Origin: Sphaeroforma sirkka
Lineage: Eukaryota; Opisthokonta; Ichthyosporea; Ichthyophonida
Assembly (NCBI GenBank): GCA_001586965.3
Contig: LUCW03000007.1
Span: forward strand, 1 to 22,500
Direction of reading: 5' to 3'
Length of the DNA: 22,500 bases
Shown: positions 9,510 to 18,470 of the stretch, one piece after another
Position numbering within the stretch: position 1 is the first letter of the stretch
Layout: each line of letters opens with the position of its first letter
Position numbers and translations under genes: made by a program
The notes under the pieces: generated by a model
The model's input: only the letters and a program-made list of their open reading frames with translations
The model's database searches: none
Told to the model about the DNA's origin: nothing

Positions 9510-9905
9510 AATGTATACAGACGGCTGGCAGTTATTCCCTAGTTACTTTGAACAAGCGCAACAACACTTTGGACCGAATGACATAGATGTTTTTGCGGAC
9601 CCAACCAACGCTCAGCTTCCTCGGTTCTGGACGAAGGATGATGGGGAAGGAGCGTTTGCCCACGACTGGTCGATAGTCGATGGATGGATGAACCCGCCTT
9701 GGGAACAGATACACAGAATGTTATGCAAGATACGAGCCGACGGCACACGGGCCACAGTATGTCTACCATGGGTACCAAGAGCACCATGGTTCGACCTGTT
9801 CAAGCAGTTATTGCAGACAGAACCGGTGCTGGTACCATGGACACCACACACGTTCCTCAAGTACGCTAAGTACGCATGTGGGGGAAGACACCATGGGGTC
9901 ATACC
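9510..9905 (+). pseudogene. Dam-like N6-adenine methyltransferase domain (element B)
   Basis: The same extra domain as in A, here closer to the Dam profile: IDVFADPTNAQLPRFWTKDD, GAFAHDW, WMNPPW (NPPW at 9691-9702), IHRMLCKIR, ATVCLPWVPRAPWFDLF and LLQTEPVLVP. The 'D.FAD..NAQLPRFWT.DD' opening and NPPW are the strongest points. The visible stretch lies in one frame directly after RNase H, so domain order is not in doubt. Catalysis is unproven. A structural relic used for DNA contact, or for supporting RNase H as proposed for extra RNase H-adjacent domains, is an alternative. Confidence 0.68.
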
Positions 9906-10059
9906 GTAGTAGCACGGGTGGGTCCTCCCAATGGATTCAAACTGGACCCGCTGTTTTCACAGCGACTTGGTTATGCAGAACCAAAGCATACAAAATATGT
10001 CATGTGCTTAGACACAGCGTGAGAAATCTCAGTGGCACTGGCAGATGCAGAGGGTCAAC

Positions 10060-10830
10060 CGGCGTTTGCACAAGCGAGTCCGGCGGAGAAACAGCGTCGT
10101 ACGCAACTCACGCAAGCGCAACACGAACAAGGACATCATGGGGCGGCGGACACAGTCCAACAACTTCGTCAGAACGGTTACGTTTGGCCAGGGGCACTTG
10201 AGTTAGCCACGGAGGTTAAGCGGCAATGTGGCACATGTTTGGGACAGGACACACTTCGTAAAGGTTTCCACCCGATGATTAGCATCGATGCACGCTACCC
10301 GTGGGACCATATTCAAGTGGACTACATCCCGATGCCACTGGAGTCCAGACGCAAGAACAATTATATTCTTCACGTCTTAGACATCGCCACAGGCTATTCT
10401 ATCCTTCGAGCCGCACCGGACAAGACAAAGGAAACCACGACACAGACACTCATAGAGACTTTTGGCGAACATGGCTTCCCCGTAAAAAATCCAAACAGAC
10501 ATGGGGAAGGAGTTCACCAACAAGATAGTGGAGCTTCTGGTCCAGGAAGTGGGGATGCTACATAAGGTGTCTCCACCATATCGACCCCAAGTGCTGGGCG
10601 CGGCAGAACGACGTCACAAGGAGATTACACGTTCTATTCGACAATGCTGTGAGGCAGTTCCCCTTCGATGGGACGAACGCCTTCCGTTTACGATGCTATA
10701 CCAGAACCTTCGGATATCCCGTCGCCATAAGAGTGCACCGTTTAGCGTGTACTTTGGCCGCCGCCATGTTCCGTTCGTCGATTTCACAGACGAGTTACCG
10801 GATTCCCAGCCGATGACGAATGACACCTGG
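10060..10830 (+). pseudogene. pol (INT): integrase: zinc-binding domain and catalytic core (element B)
   Basis: The H2C2 zinc-binding part is seen as QAQHEQGHHGAADTVQQL and later KRQCGTCLGQ. The core follows with YPWDHIQVDYIPMPLES (catalytic Asp), YILHVLDIATGYSILRAAPD, SPPYRPQVLGAAERRHKEI with the catalytic Glu region, and YQNLRISRRHKSAPFSVYFG. It is closely colinear with copy A. Decayed, in more than one frame. Confidence 0.85.
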
Positions 10831-10899
10831 GCACAACGATTAGACCAGTTACAGGACACCATATTGCCGACCCTTCACCACATTACCAAGAAGTATACA

Positions 10900-11376
10900 G
10901 GCAAGCTTACGATGGCATTTGACCGCCTGCATGCTCACGACTTGGTATATTTCGACGAAGGAGATGTGGTCATGGTACGATCAGTAGGCCGAACAACGAA
11001 GGCCATGCGGCCATTGTTTGGTCCATATGTAGTCAAAGCTAGACACGGTCAACGCTATGAGTTAGCGAACAAAGATGGTTCCGCCCCACCAGAATTCAAG
11101 GACAAACCGGTACGGATGGAACTCCTCCGTTTAGTACATAGACTCACAGACCCACCAATTAACGAAGACTTATGGACCGAAGGAGGGGTTGAGTTTCGCC
11201 ATATTATCACACACCGTACGAATGATGAGACGGGGAAGTTGGAATACCTGGTGAGATGGCGAGAAGGCGAACCAACGTGGGAAACAGCAGAAGCTTTTGA
11301 TGATGCCAACGTTATCGCGGCCTACCACAAAGCTTCGCAGACACGGACATGTAAGCGCCAACGTGCACAGTTCTAA
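10900..11376 (+). pseudogene. GPY/F module and chromodomain (element B)
   Basis: The GPY/F module is seen as GDVVMVRSVGRTTKAMRPLF then GPYVVKARHG (GPY at 11020-11028). The chromodomain at about 11188-11348 reads EFRHIITHR, LEYLVRWREGEPTWETAEAF, then IAAYHKASQTR, roughly 70% identical to that of A. It is followed by a short basic tail (CKRQRAQF). By family analogy the chromodomain guides integration through histone binding. This end of the polyprotein is in one continuous frame. Confidence 0.87.
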
Positions 11377-11410
11377 TACTTTATCTTCAATATAACTTTG
11401 TTCTCGGATA

Positions 11411-11807
11411 TCGAGCTCAAGCTCTGGAGCATAAACCAGCAACTCTAGCTCCCGAGTATAAACCAGCCACTCAAGCTCTTGAGTATAAAAAAGCAGCGAC
11501 TCTAGCTCCCGAGTATAAATCAGCAACTCTAGCTCCCGAGTATAAACCAGCCACTCGAGCTCTTGAGTATAAAAAGCAGCGACTCTAGCTCCCGTGTATA
11601 AACCAGCAACTCTAGCTCCCGAGTATAAACCAGCCACTGAGCTCTTGAGTATAAAAAAAGCAGCGACTCTAGCTCCCGAGTATAAACCAGCCACTCGAGC
11701 TCGCGAGAATAAACGGTTAGCACTCGAGCTCGCGAGAGGGTAAATCGTCAGCGGCTCAAGCTCGCGAGGTTAAATGAGCCACTCTAGCTTCGGAGTATAA
11801 AACAGCG
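11411..11807 (+). repeat. 14-unit hairpin tandem array in the 3' UTR of element B
   Basis: About 14 imperfect units of 27-32 bp with the pattern ACTC(T/G/A)AGCTC(CC/TT/GC)GAGTATAAACCAGC. Each unit carries CTC...GAG, able to form a small stem-loop, and most carry TATAAA. The middle of the array shows a higher-order period of three units (about 86 bp): two CTAGCTCCCGAG units followed by one GAGCTCTTGAG unit with a longer A-run. Two or three more diverged units lie at about 12003-12075. The 3' UTR of A has a related but G-rich repeat. Confidence 0.85.
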
Positions 11808-12144
11808 AAATCAATCAAACAACTCCTTGGGCTTTGTTTTGAAACAGCGGGTTAATGGTTTGCACGGTTTCTGCCACTGGCAGTTTTTTTTCTCCGACAC
11901 AAGTATAGTCCTATATTGTACTTGCCAAACTCCTATATGCTGATACAGATGAACAGTAGCTTCAAGAATTCAAACATGACGGGTCGCTCGAGACGTATAC
12001 ATCGGGTCCTCTAGCTCTCTGAGGTAAAATGCCAGCACAATGCTCTAGCTCTCGAGGATAATACCAGCACATACGGTACTATGTTATTCTTATCATCTCT
12101 GAAACTGGCACACTGCTTTGTTCAGTGCTTCAGTTTGGGGGGGT
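11808..12144 (+). other. remaining 3' UTR of element B with polypurine tract
   Basis: Non-coding. It contains diverged copies of the upstream array near 12003-12075 (CTCTAGCTCTCTGAGG, CTCTAGCTCTCGAGG, each followed by CCAGCAC). It ends with a seven-G run at 12137-12143 immediately before the LTR, a good polypurine-tract candidate for plus-strand priming. Confidence 0.6.
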
Positions 12145-12390
12145 TGTGGTCAGAATACAAGTACTTAGATTTATTTGATTAGTTTAGGTTTATTACAAGT
12201 TTTACAGTTTATCAGAATAGTCTGATAAACTGGGTTTTAGGGTTTTGCTGGTTTTACAGCACATGACTAATGACTCATTTAAGAGTCAGTCATTTTAGGA
12301 TTACTGTTTATGATTACTAATAAATGAACAACGTCCCCTCCTGAGGAGGGAGAACGTTGAGATACAGTTATCTCGCGTATACTTACTACA
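12145..12390 (+). repeat. LTR 2 (246 bp), 3' LTR of element B
   Basis: Starts TGTGGT directly after the G-run and ends CTTACTACA, the same ends as LTR 1. It contains a perfect 12-bp stem with 4-nt loop (12205-12232, CAGTTTATCAGA/TCTGATAAACTG), a bZIP-type ATGACTCAT site at 12270-12278 with neighbouring TGACTAA and GAGTCAGTCAT copies, AATAAA at 12319-12324, and a hairpin at 12330-12358 (outer AACGT/ACGTT, inner CCCTC/GAGGG) shortly before the 3' end. Confidence 0.75.
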
Positions 12391-13255
12391 ACTTTTATGC
12401 GTGATATAGTAAAAGTTGCATACCTGTGACAATTTGTATAGAAATTCACTCGCAGGATACAAACAAAATTGTGAATTTCGCAGCCCACAGGCCCTACAGG
12501 GACCACAAACGTACACTGTCTCCACCCCCCCCCCCCCCACCCCAGCGCCCCCTCTATGTATTGTGAGTACTAACACAAAAACAAAAATCAATTTATTTAT
12601 TTTTTTACCACTGGAGCCTGAAATTTTGTCCTCTGAGTAGAATTTATCACTACACGAATTTCGTTGGTCAATTCAATCAAAAATATAACTTTTTATTAAA
12701 AGCAACCATACTTACGATAGTAGCCAGACCGCAGCATAAGAGCCGCACATTCCGAGACCCAAAAGAAAATCTTAGCCTCACAGTCTCCGAGTCTCAGCCT
12801 CTCAGGCCATATCAAAAAGTCAAACCAATATGACACAACGCAGAAGGAAGCTGTCCCCCAGCATCCACGCCACAGTCCACACCGATTCAGTAAGCAAAAT
12901 GTATTTTTCAAGAAAATCTCGAGTATTTTTATCTGCGAAATTGTGAAGCCTGTCACTGTACATGAGATCATCTACTCTTCAGAAAAGTCAACGTTTTCAA
13001 CAATTTTCAGGAGACATACTCAACAGCACCAATTCGTGAACGTCTTCGACAAATATACATTGGTTCAACGCTTATCGCCCAATCCATCTACAGAGTTAAT
13101 AATTTCACAATCCAGATCTTAAGTATTAGACTTCAGTTTCCAATTTTCAGCCTTCAGACTTCAGACCTTATTGAGTGTAAAATTGAGGGGGAGTGAGAGA
13201 CTACAGGTCTCAGGTCAGATTTTACAGCAAGAAACCATCTTTGATTTATGGAAGT
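12391..13255. other. non-coding DNA with a poly(C) tract
   Basis: No supported gene. Just after LTR 2 an inverted repeat CAACTTTTA...TAAAAGTTG (12389-12418) straddles the LTR end. GAAATTCAC and GTGAATTTC form a second one near 12441-12480. A long C-run lies at about 12523-12541. A PPT-like purine stretch TTGAGGGGGAGTGAGAG is found near 13183-13200, resembling the sequence before LTR 1. Confidence 0.5.
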
Positions 13256-13405
13256 CATCAGAGTCAGCTCACTCCTGAGAGCCAAGCCATCAGAGTTAGC
13301 TCACTCCCGAGAGCTAATCAAGTTGCTCAACTTACTCTCAAGAGTTGAGTTATCACTTAACCGACTTCCGAGAGCAGGTTAAGTTTCTCAACCGATTCCC
13401 GAGAG
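13256..13405 (+). repeat. degenerate ~31-bp tandem array, five units
   Basis: Five cores with periods of 30-32 bp: CTCACTCCTGAGAG (13268), CTCACTCCCGAGAG (13300), CTTACTCTCAAGAG (13331), CCGACTTCCGAGAG (13361) and CCGATTCCCGAGAG (13392). The first two units also share CATCAGAGT(C/T)AG. Unit length and the CTC..CTCCCGAG core recall the 3' UTR array of element B, so this may be the eroded 3' UTR of another insertion. Confidence 0.65.
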
Positions 13406-13901
13406 TGAGTGGATTAAGCCTGTCAACCGCAACATTCTAATAATAGCTGCGGTTCTATGTGAGTCACAACCTATGCGGAAAGGCATCATGTGATCAGCGT
13501 GAGATTTAGTTGCAGAGAAGTTGAAATAGAAAGCATCGAAATGTTAAAGTGTTCTGCAAAAGGTTTCTCATACTGACCATATGAGTTTTTACCCTGGCCA
13601 ACCCAAGCGCTGAACACTAGCACAAACACCTTAGGTATAAAACCAAAGATGAGGTCAGAAATAAATATATACATTTCCACTTTATTTAAAATCTACTACA
13701 TTAGAACTAGAAAATGTATTTCCGAAACACTATTCTCATATACACGTGAGTTGTAAACCAGGCAGTGAGACAAGCTTGAATGAAGCAGCATATATCAACA
13801 CCAATTAGAAAAAGACAACATCCCCCCCTCGACACATTTATTCGTAAAAACTGGATATAGCCGAAGGCTCTTCAATTTAAATTTTAGCAAATTTTGCACG
13901 A
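13406..13901. other. AT-rich non-coding DNA
   Basis: I see no supported gene, RNA or repeat here. Short open frames are interrupted and lack recognisable motifs. Confidence 0.4.
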
Positions 13902-14056
13902 TAAAGTCACTAAATGTACAAAAACAAATTGGAATTGTCACTAAATGTACATTTGCACATATTTGATCCATATTTCAGCACGTTTCATCGAGAAAAAGGG
14001 TGAATGTACATTTAGTGACTTTTCCACATTTTTAATGTACATATAGCTACTTTGTT
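13902..14056. repeat. palindromic element with paired direct repeats (~155 bp)
   Basis: GTCACTAAATGTACA occurs at 13906-13920 and again at 13937-13951. A perfect 17-bp inverted partner of the second copy lies at 14003-14019 (AATGTACATTTAGTGAC), and a looser inverted copy at 14034-14050. The two copies in each arm are 31 bp apart on both sides, giving imperfect arms of about 50 bp around a ~49-bp centre. It could be a small foldback/MITE-type element. Confidence 0.65.
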
Positions 14057-14211
14057 CTTGTTCTACAATTGAGGGTTCATTCCATCAGATGCAATGTCGT
14101 GTCAGTTAATGTTCTTGTTGTCTTCTAAATATGCACTGTAGTATGTATTAGCTTGTTTTGTCGCTTATTTACTCTTATTTTCACACTAAACGGCTCGATC
14201 ATAGGTTCAAC

Positions 14212-16381
14212 TTAGAACTTACCATCCGCATGCAGGGTAGCTAGCCAATCTATTATAATCACATTCCCCGCATGCTTCTTACCCCCCTTCCTTTTAGGTA
14301 CCACTTCGCCTCTTACTTTATTTTCTACGGCGGCAATTATCTGAAGTCTTTACACTTTTTTTATACTATCGGTACGTACGCAGAATAGGCAAGCTCGAAA
14401 CATTTGTCAAACGCTGGAGCATCGACTACCAGGCAGCCTTCTACCCAGTTTTGCAGCTTTGCTAATAATACATGAAACTCGGGTGAAAGTGACGCAAACT
14501 GATGATCTAATAAAAGTGTGGTATTCACCTTGTTTTTAATATGGGTTCGTATTTATCTTGATCCGTATCATCAGCACCGAAAGGTATATATGTTAGTGCA
14601 GCAGCATGTGTCGACATGGACGTTTGGCCGTAACTTTGTGTTTTGCCCCTCCAGCTTTGGTTCCGTACTGTTTTGTTCGTAAAATCCGTAACCATAGTTC
14701 CCTCGTATTGAGTTAACCCAGTGCGGATCTCCTCAAAACCACACTCCATGTGCTCTGCGCGTATCAAGTGACTGGAACCCGAGGCAGCAATAATATATAC
14801 CGTCCTAATATATATCGTGAGACTTTTCATCGGGCTGTTTAATTGTGCAACTATTTCAACTAGCTCTTCCAGCAACATGAAAAAGCCTTGACACTCCTCA
14901 CAGATTTTATCATGCGCATTATTGCAACCATTCTTGAACGTCGGCAGTGAATCGCATTCCTTGATTTTGAAATACTGCCGTGTACGCCTCGACAAAATTC
15001 GAAAATTGAATCAAGCTTGCCGAAAAACTTCTTTGTTTGGCTTTCAATATGTTCCTTCGAACGCTGAAGAGCGGTACCAAGCTCTAAGTGTATCCCAGTA
15101 ATCATAGCTTCTACCTTTGCACATTGCCATAGAGATATCTACGGGAAACATGGTCAATCCAATTTTGTTTCTTGTTCTCCCGTCCCGTAGCTCACTCACA
15201 ATACTCTAAATTGCGATTAAGTTAGGGATGCACGCAAACGATGTTTGCAGTCTTCCTCGTACGCGTCATAAATCTGAGCTATCGGGAGACGCCTGATGAC
15301 CTTCGGGAGGCATACGATTTTGGCCTCGTTGAACACATTCTTCCGTCCAAAAGCTATACTCAATACCATAGATTCGTCTAAACGATATGAGACAGCATCT
15401 TCTGCAATACTCTTATTCCTAGTAGTGTTAAGCTTCTGTACATTCAAATTTTCTGAACCAATTCGTAGAAGCATAAAATCCTTACGGGCACGTATGATCC
15501 CCTTGAGAAACTCGGCAACACAATTTGAGTGAGGTTTGAAAGTGACATTACTGCATTCTCATCTACTACCCCTCTTGTTGTGACCTTTTTAGCCATTTCG
15601 TCCTCCTCACTACATGCTCTTTTGCTATCTAAATCGTCCTTCTCCGCTTGCGACTCTTCCTCCTCGGCTTTCGACCCCTCTTCCTCACTTTCAGGCTGTC
15701 TATCTGGGCCACTGTCTGGCAAACCATCTTTCTCGTCATCACCACTCTCACCGATTCTATTCGGTAGGTAGCCACTTTTCTTCTCCTGTATTTCGTAGAT
15801 GTGTTCACGATGGATAGTGCAGCTGCTAACTTTCTCCTTTTATTTGCTGTGTTCATTGTGCCTTACTCAATTGCGAGAGCAGTGCGTAACCGACACACTG
15901 AGCTTTACGAGAAACATTTGCGAGTGATGTGTGCAACTCTGTAATCTTATTTACATACTGTGAGCGTTTATTTTCACAGGCCTCCGATAAGAAATTCTTA
16001 TCGTCGTTTAAAAAGAAAATGCTGTGCAATCAAGACTGAACGGTGACGCAATATATTGCAGTATCGCAACTGCTGGTCTGATCGCATCAACGCCAAATAC
16101 AGCAGCAAAGAGTTTTCTTAAACCTGGCTCAACTGTTTCTTCGAGCTGATCTAGTACATTGCTTTCGTTTAAGTCAACTCTAAATCTAGTGCTACGACTT
16201 GATACACGCGCAGGGGGGCAGATATACGTGTACGTCCTGACCGCGACAGTTTCGTTTGCAACATCTGCAGTTTGTGCCCGTCAGTAGGCCACCATTCGAT
16301 GCACAATACCCTATACACTTGGCGCACACCATTTTACACATTGAATTAGAGCCACGATAAGTGTGTTGTCTTGATTATGCC
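14212..16381 (-). pseudogene. decayed gene with Cys cluster and transposase-like core
   Basis: Read right to left, one coding relic of about 700 codons runs across many frame changes with few stops between them. Pieces: Cys-rich segment 16381-16205 (MCKMVCAKC, then NCRCCKRNCRG); 16210-16008 (LEETVEPGLRKLFAAVFGVD); 16025-15853 (FLNDDKNFLSEACENKRSQY); basic then Glu/Lys-rich linker 15856-15540; 15525-15217 (VAEFLKGIIRARKD, LPKVIRRLPIAQIYDAYEED); 15105-14525 (LQRSKEHIESQTKKF, CNNAHDKICEECQGFF, SSHLIRAEH, TMVTDFTNKTVRNQ, KTQSYGQTSMSTH); 14540-14361 (LQNWVEGCLVVDAPAFDKC); 14350-14212 (GNVIIIDWLATLHADGKF). The HD..C..C, HL(L/I)R, D.K and K..YG..S.H series recalls an uncharacterised transposase-like family of invertebrates and protists; this is from memory and unproven. 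It is either a young pseudogene or a gene damaged by assembly indels. Confidence 0.5.
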
Positions 16382-17495
16382 ACTGCTTGATCCTGGCTAC
16401 AGAGTCTTACATCTATCACAGGAACACCAGTACAGTACCACCAAACACACTGACTCGATATATGTTTTTGTGTGTGTGTGCAAATGTGCAGCTCACATGC
16501 AACCCACCCAGGATCAGAAATCAAAATACTTGTCATTTTCAAAATTTTCAATCCACAAAATTATACTAATTGGACACGAAGTTTTCACGTCGATGACCAG
16601 GATTGTTTGGAGGATATACCTGACATAATTTGCTCTCGTTATCAAGTTCGTTTGGAATATGAAGAGTCTTTAGAATACTGCTTCACGTATGTCTTGACAT
16701 GGAATAACACAAGGCTGTACCTGAATTAAAACAACGGTGAAATTATAATAGAATTTGTTTTGCAGAGAGCTAGCATTGAGCTATTGAGTATCGGCGTTCA
16801 AATTTACATACATTGGATCGATCGGGTCTTAATATACATATAGGTGAAACCAGTAAAAGCAAGTATCATACCATTACTCATCTTGTAGGTTGTACTTTTC
16901 TGTGAATTTATCATATCCTCGGGGGCATACCATTAGAATTCAATGTTACCGAATACCAACCATGTACGGGTTCGTCCTTCAAGTCTTGAACAGTTGCCAT
17001 GACACAGTCCTTTGAAACTGTAGTAATTCCATGCAGAATAGTCAGCTGTGGGAATTCGAGAGTTCGGAACAGAGTTAATGATGTAATACCCGGGTTTTTG
17101 CACCGAACCATCACATCATGTGGTAACTTAGAGCAATAGCATGAACATAGTACGTTATGAGTTAAACACAATAGTGGTAGAAGTTTATAATATACACATA
17201 TATAAATAAAGATATAATAAGTGCTTCTATAATGACTAAGGGATGCTTATATGCTTGATACATACCTTCTACCTTTAGCCTAACTCGGCATAAATGGCTA
17301 GAGAGACTATCTGGGCCAAATGAGTATTCACGACGTATTTACGACGTCTTATAACACTGCTAGCCGGGCGAACGATGTCGTGTCGTAAATTTCCCCGAAC
17401 GTATACGCAGAGCTGGTGATCGTATATTTAAAAACGACGATTTTTTAATTTTATTTTTTATTTTTCTACAGGAATAAGGATGTATTTCTAAAACT
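16382..17495. other. AT-rich intergenic DNA
   Basis: No confident gene. A minus-strand open frame at 17171-16911 has a plausible composition (CSCYCSKLPHDVMVRCKNPG, HGITTVSKDCVMATVQD). It lies upstream of, and on the same strand as, the decayed gene, so it could be a further piece of it, but I recognise nothing in it. A short GT run lies near 16467-16480. A 9-bp inverted repeat ATTTACGAC/GTCGTAAAT lies near 17337-17390. Confidence 0.3.
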
Positions 17496-17607
17496 AAGTT
17501 ATTTTATAGAAAAGCTTGTAAAAATATATATTAGGTTATTTTATGGAAAAACCTTCTATAAATATAAACTGGTTTATTATATAAACAAAAAACTTTCTGT
17601 AAAAATA
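17496..17607 (+). repeat. AT-rich tandem repeat, 37-bp period, three units
   Basis: Units begin at 17496 (AAGTTATTTTATAGAAAAGC), 17533 (AGGTTATTTTATGGAAAAAC) and 17570 (TGGTTTATTATATAAACAAA). The spacing is exactly 37 bp twice, and each unit ends in a T/G-TAAA-AATAT-like tail. This is a small local duplication in low-complexity DNA. Confidence 0.6.
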
Positions 17608-17899
17608 TTCTAAAATCTACAAATAAATCTTGCTATGCCTAGCTAAAGTGTTATGTCGACATATAAACAACGCCACTCGCCTGGACGAACTTTTCGTGGA
17701 CAAACACAATATTGATTGATGATTGTATATGCCAATTTCAGCTAACGATATGGCACATTCCTAACATTATTTCTCGAGTTAAAAACACATTTTTAAACAT
17801 TGATTTCGTTTTCTAGAGATACTAATATAGATAGTAGCTAGCGAGCCACGAAGAGCGAGTTTTACAATGAGATAAATATCTCATCAAGATATGAAACGA
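17608..17899. other. AT-rich flank of element C
   Basis: No gene or clear repeat. Base composition changes near 17900 from AT-rich to distinctly GC-richer, which marks the left limit of recognisable element C sequence. No LTR was seen at this junction. Confidence 0.4.
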
Positions 17900-17904
17900 T
17901 CTAG

Positions 17905-18470
17905 ATGGTTCCCCTTCCGGCTAGATCCGAAAAAAATAGATTACCAATGACGTTTGCATATACTATGACAAGGATGGTGGAGAAGCACGGATTGTCGGAG
18001 TTCTTGATTTGGCTCCGCAACACTTGTGTGCAGTGCAATGTTTTAATCCTGACGTACCCGGGCTCGGATGCGCAGGGTGCAGGAGGCGTGCCCCGTCAGC
18101 AGCAGCAGCAGCCGAAGGCTGATGGGGGAAATCCGGTCAAGTCTCCGTTTGACACAGGCCAGCCCAAGGGGAACAAGCACCCCGACGAGTTCAAGTACTG
18201 GACAGGTACCAAGCGTAGAGCGTACGTATACACGATCCAAGAAGGTCGAGAGTGGAGGCCTTGTGGAGGGGGTGTGCAGCGTCCGCCTTCCCCACGTGGG
18301 CGAAATGAGTGGAGTGACAGACCGCCCTGGCGTGACTTGCAGTCTGGGGCGGTGGTGGTTCCATACCGTGAGCACACGGAACGTGGTGATGGGCGTAAAG
18401 CTAGGGGAATTGAAGGGGTGCGGTGGTCCCGATACTGTTGGCAACGGATCGGGCGTGGACTTATGCTGAT
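17905..18470 (+). pseudogene. gag: gag, C-terminal remnant (element C)
   Basis: Open stretch preceding the protease region. It begins with a helical segment (MTRMVEKHGLSEFLIWLRNT) that could be the end of a capsid. It then has a low-complexity linker with a CAG run coding Gln (about 18098-18115) and a Gly/Pro/Arg-rich tail containing PCGGGVQRPPSPRGR, which loosely resembles the knuckle region of A and B. Assignment to gag rests on position and composition. Confidence 0.45.

Larger units (their letters stand above)
6064..12390 (+). mobile_element. Ty3/gypsy chromovirus-like LTR retrotransposon, copy B
   Basis: Second fossil LTR element in the same orientation as A. Recognisable parts: a long gag, aspartic protease, RNase H, Dam-like domain, integrase with GPY/F module, chromodomain, a 3' UTR with a large hairpin repeat array, and a 246-bp 3' LTR. 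Protein identity with A is roughly 60-78% by eye depending on domain, with many synonymous differences, so it is a different subfamily. The 5' boundary is uncertain: LTR 1 could serve as its 5' LTR (element from 4881), but LTR 1 and LTR 2 differ too much for a recent pair. Broken, with roughly half a dozen lesions. No matching target-site duplication was found beside LTR 1 and LTR 2. Confidence 0.88.

Noticed and set aside
11170-11723. Long minus-strand open frames with repeated YTRELE-type peptides
   Set aside because: They are the reverse reading of the tandem array and the chromodomain. The repeated peptide only mirrors the DNA repeat unit.
11411-11807. CRISPR-like look (about 30-bp repeats)
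   Set aside because: Units abut with no unique spacers and vary in sequence, and the array lies in a eukaryotic retrotransposon 3' UTR. The same holds for 13256-13405.
4881-12390. LTR 1 and LTR 2 as a clean pair of one intact element
   Set aside because: They differ in length and in most of their sequence, and the bases just outside (GGGAG versus ACTTT) do not form a target-site duplication.
12416-12640. Open frame across the poly(C) tract
   Set aside because: It is low-complexity, has Pro runs from the C tract only, and contains no motif.
12696-12971. 91-codon minus-strand open frame
   Set aside because: Cys/Trp/Phe-rich without domain features; the + strand there is equally unremarkable. 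Most likely chance.
14180-14240. tRNA box-B-like GGTTCAACTT
   Set aside because: No matching box A, acceptor stem or anticodon arm around it.
16371-16729. Overlapping plus-strand open frames near the GT run
   Set aside because: The end (CSRYQVRLEYEESLEYCF) reads plausibly, but there is no recognisable motif, no neighbour context and a low-complexity start. Too weak to annotate.
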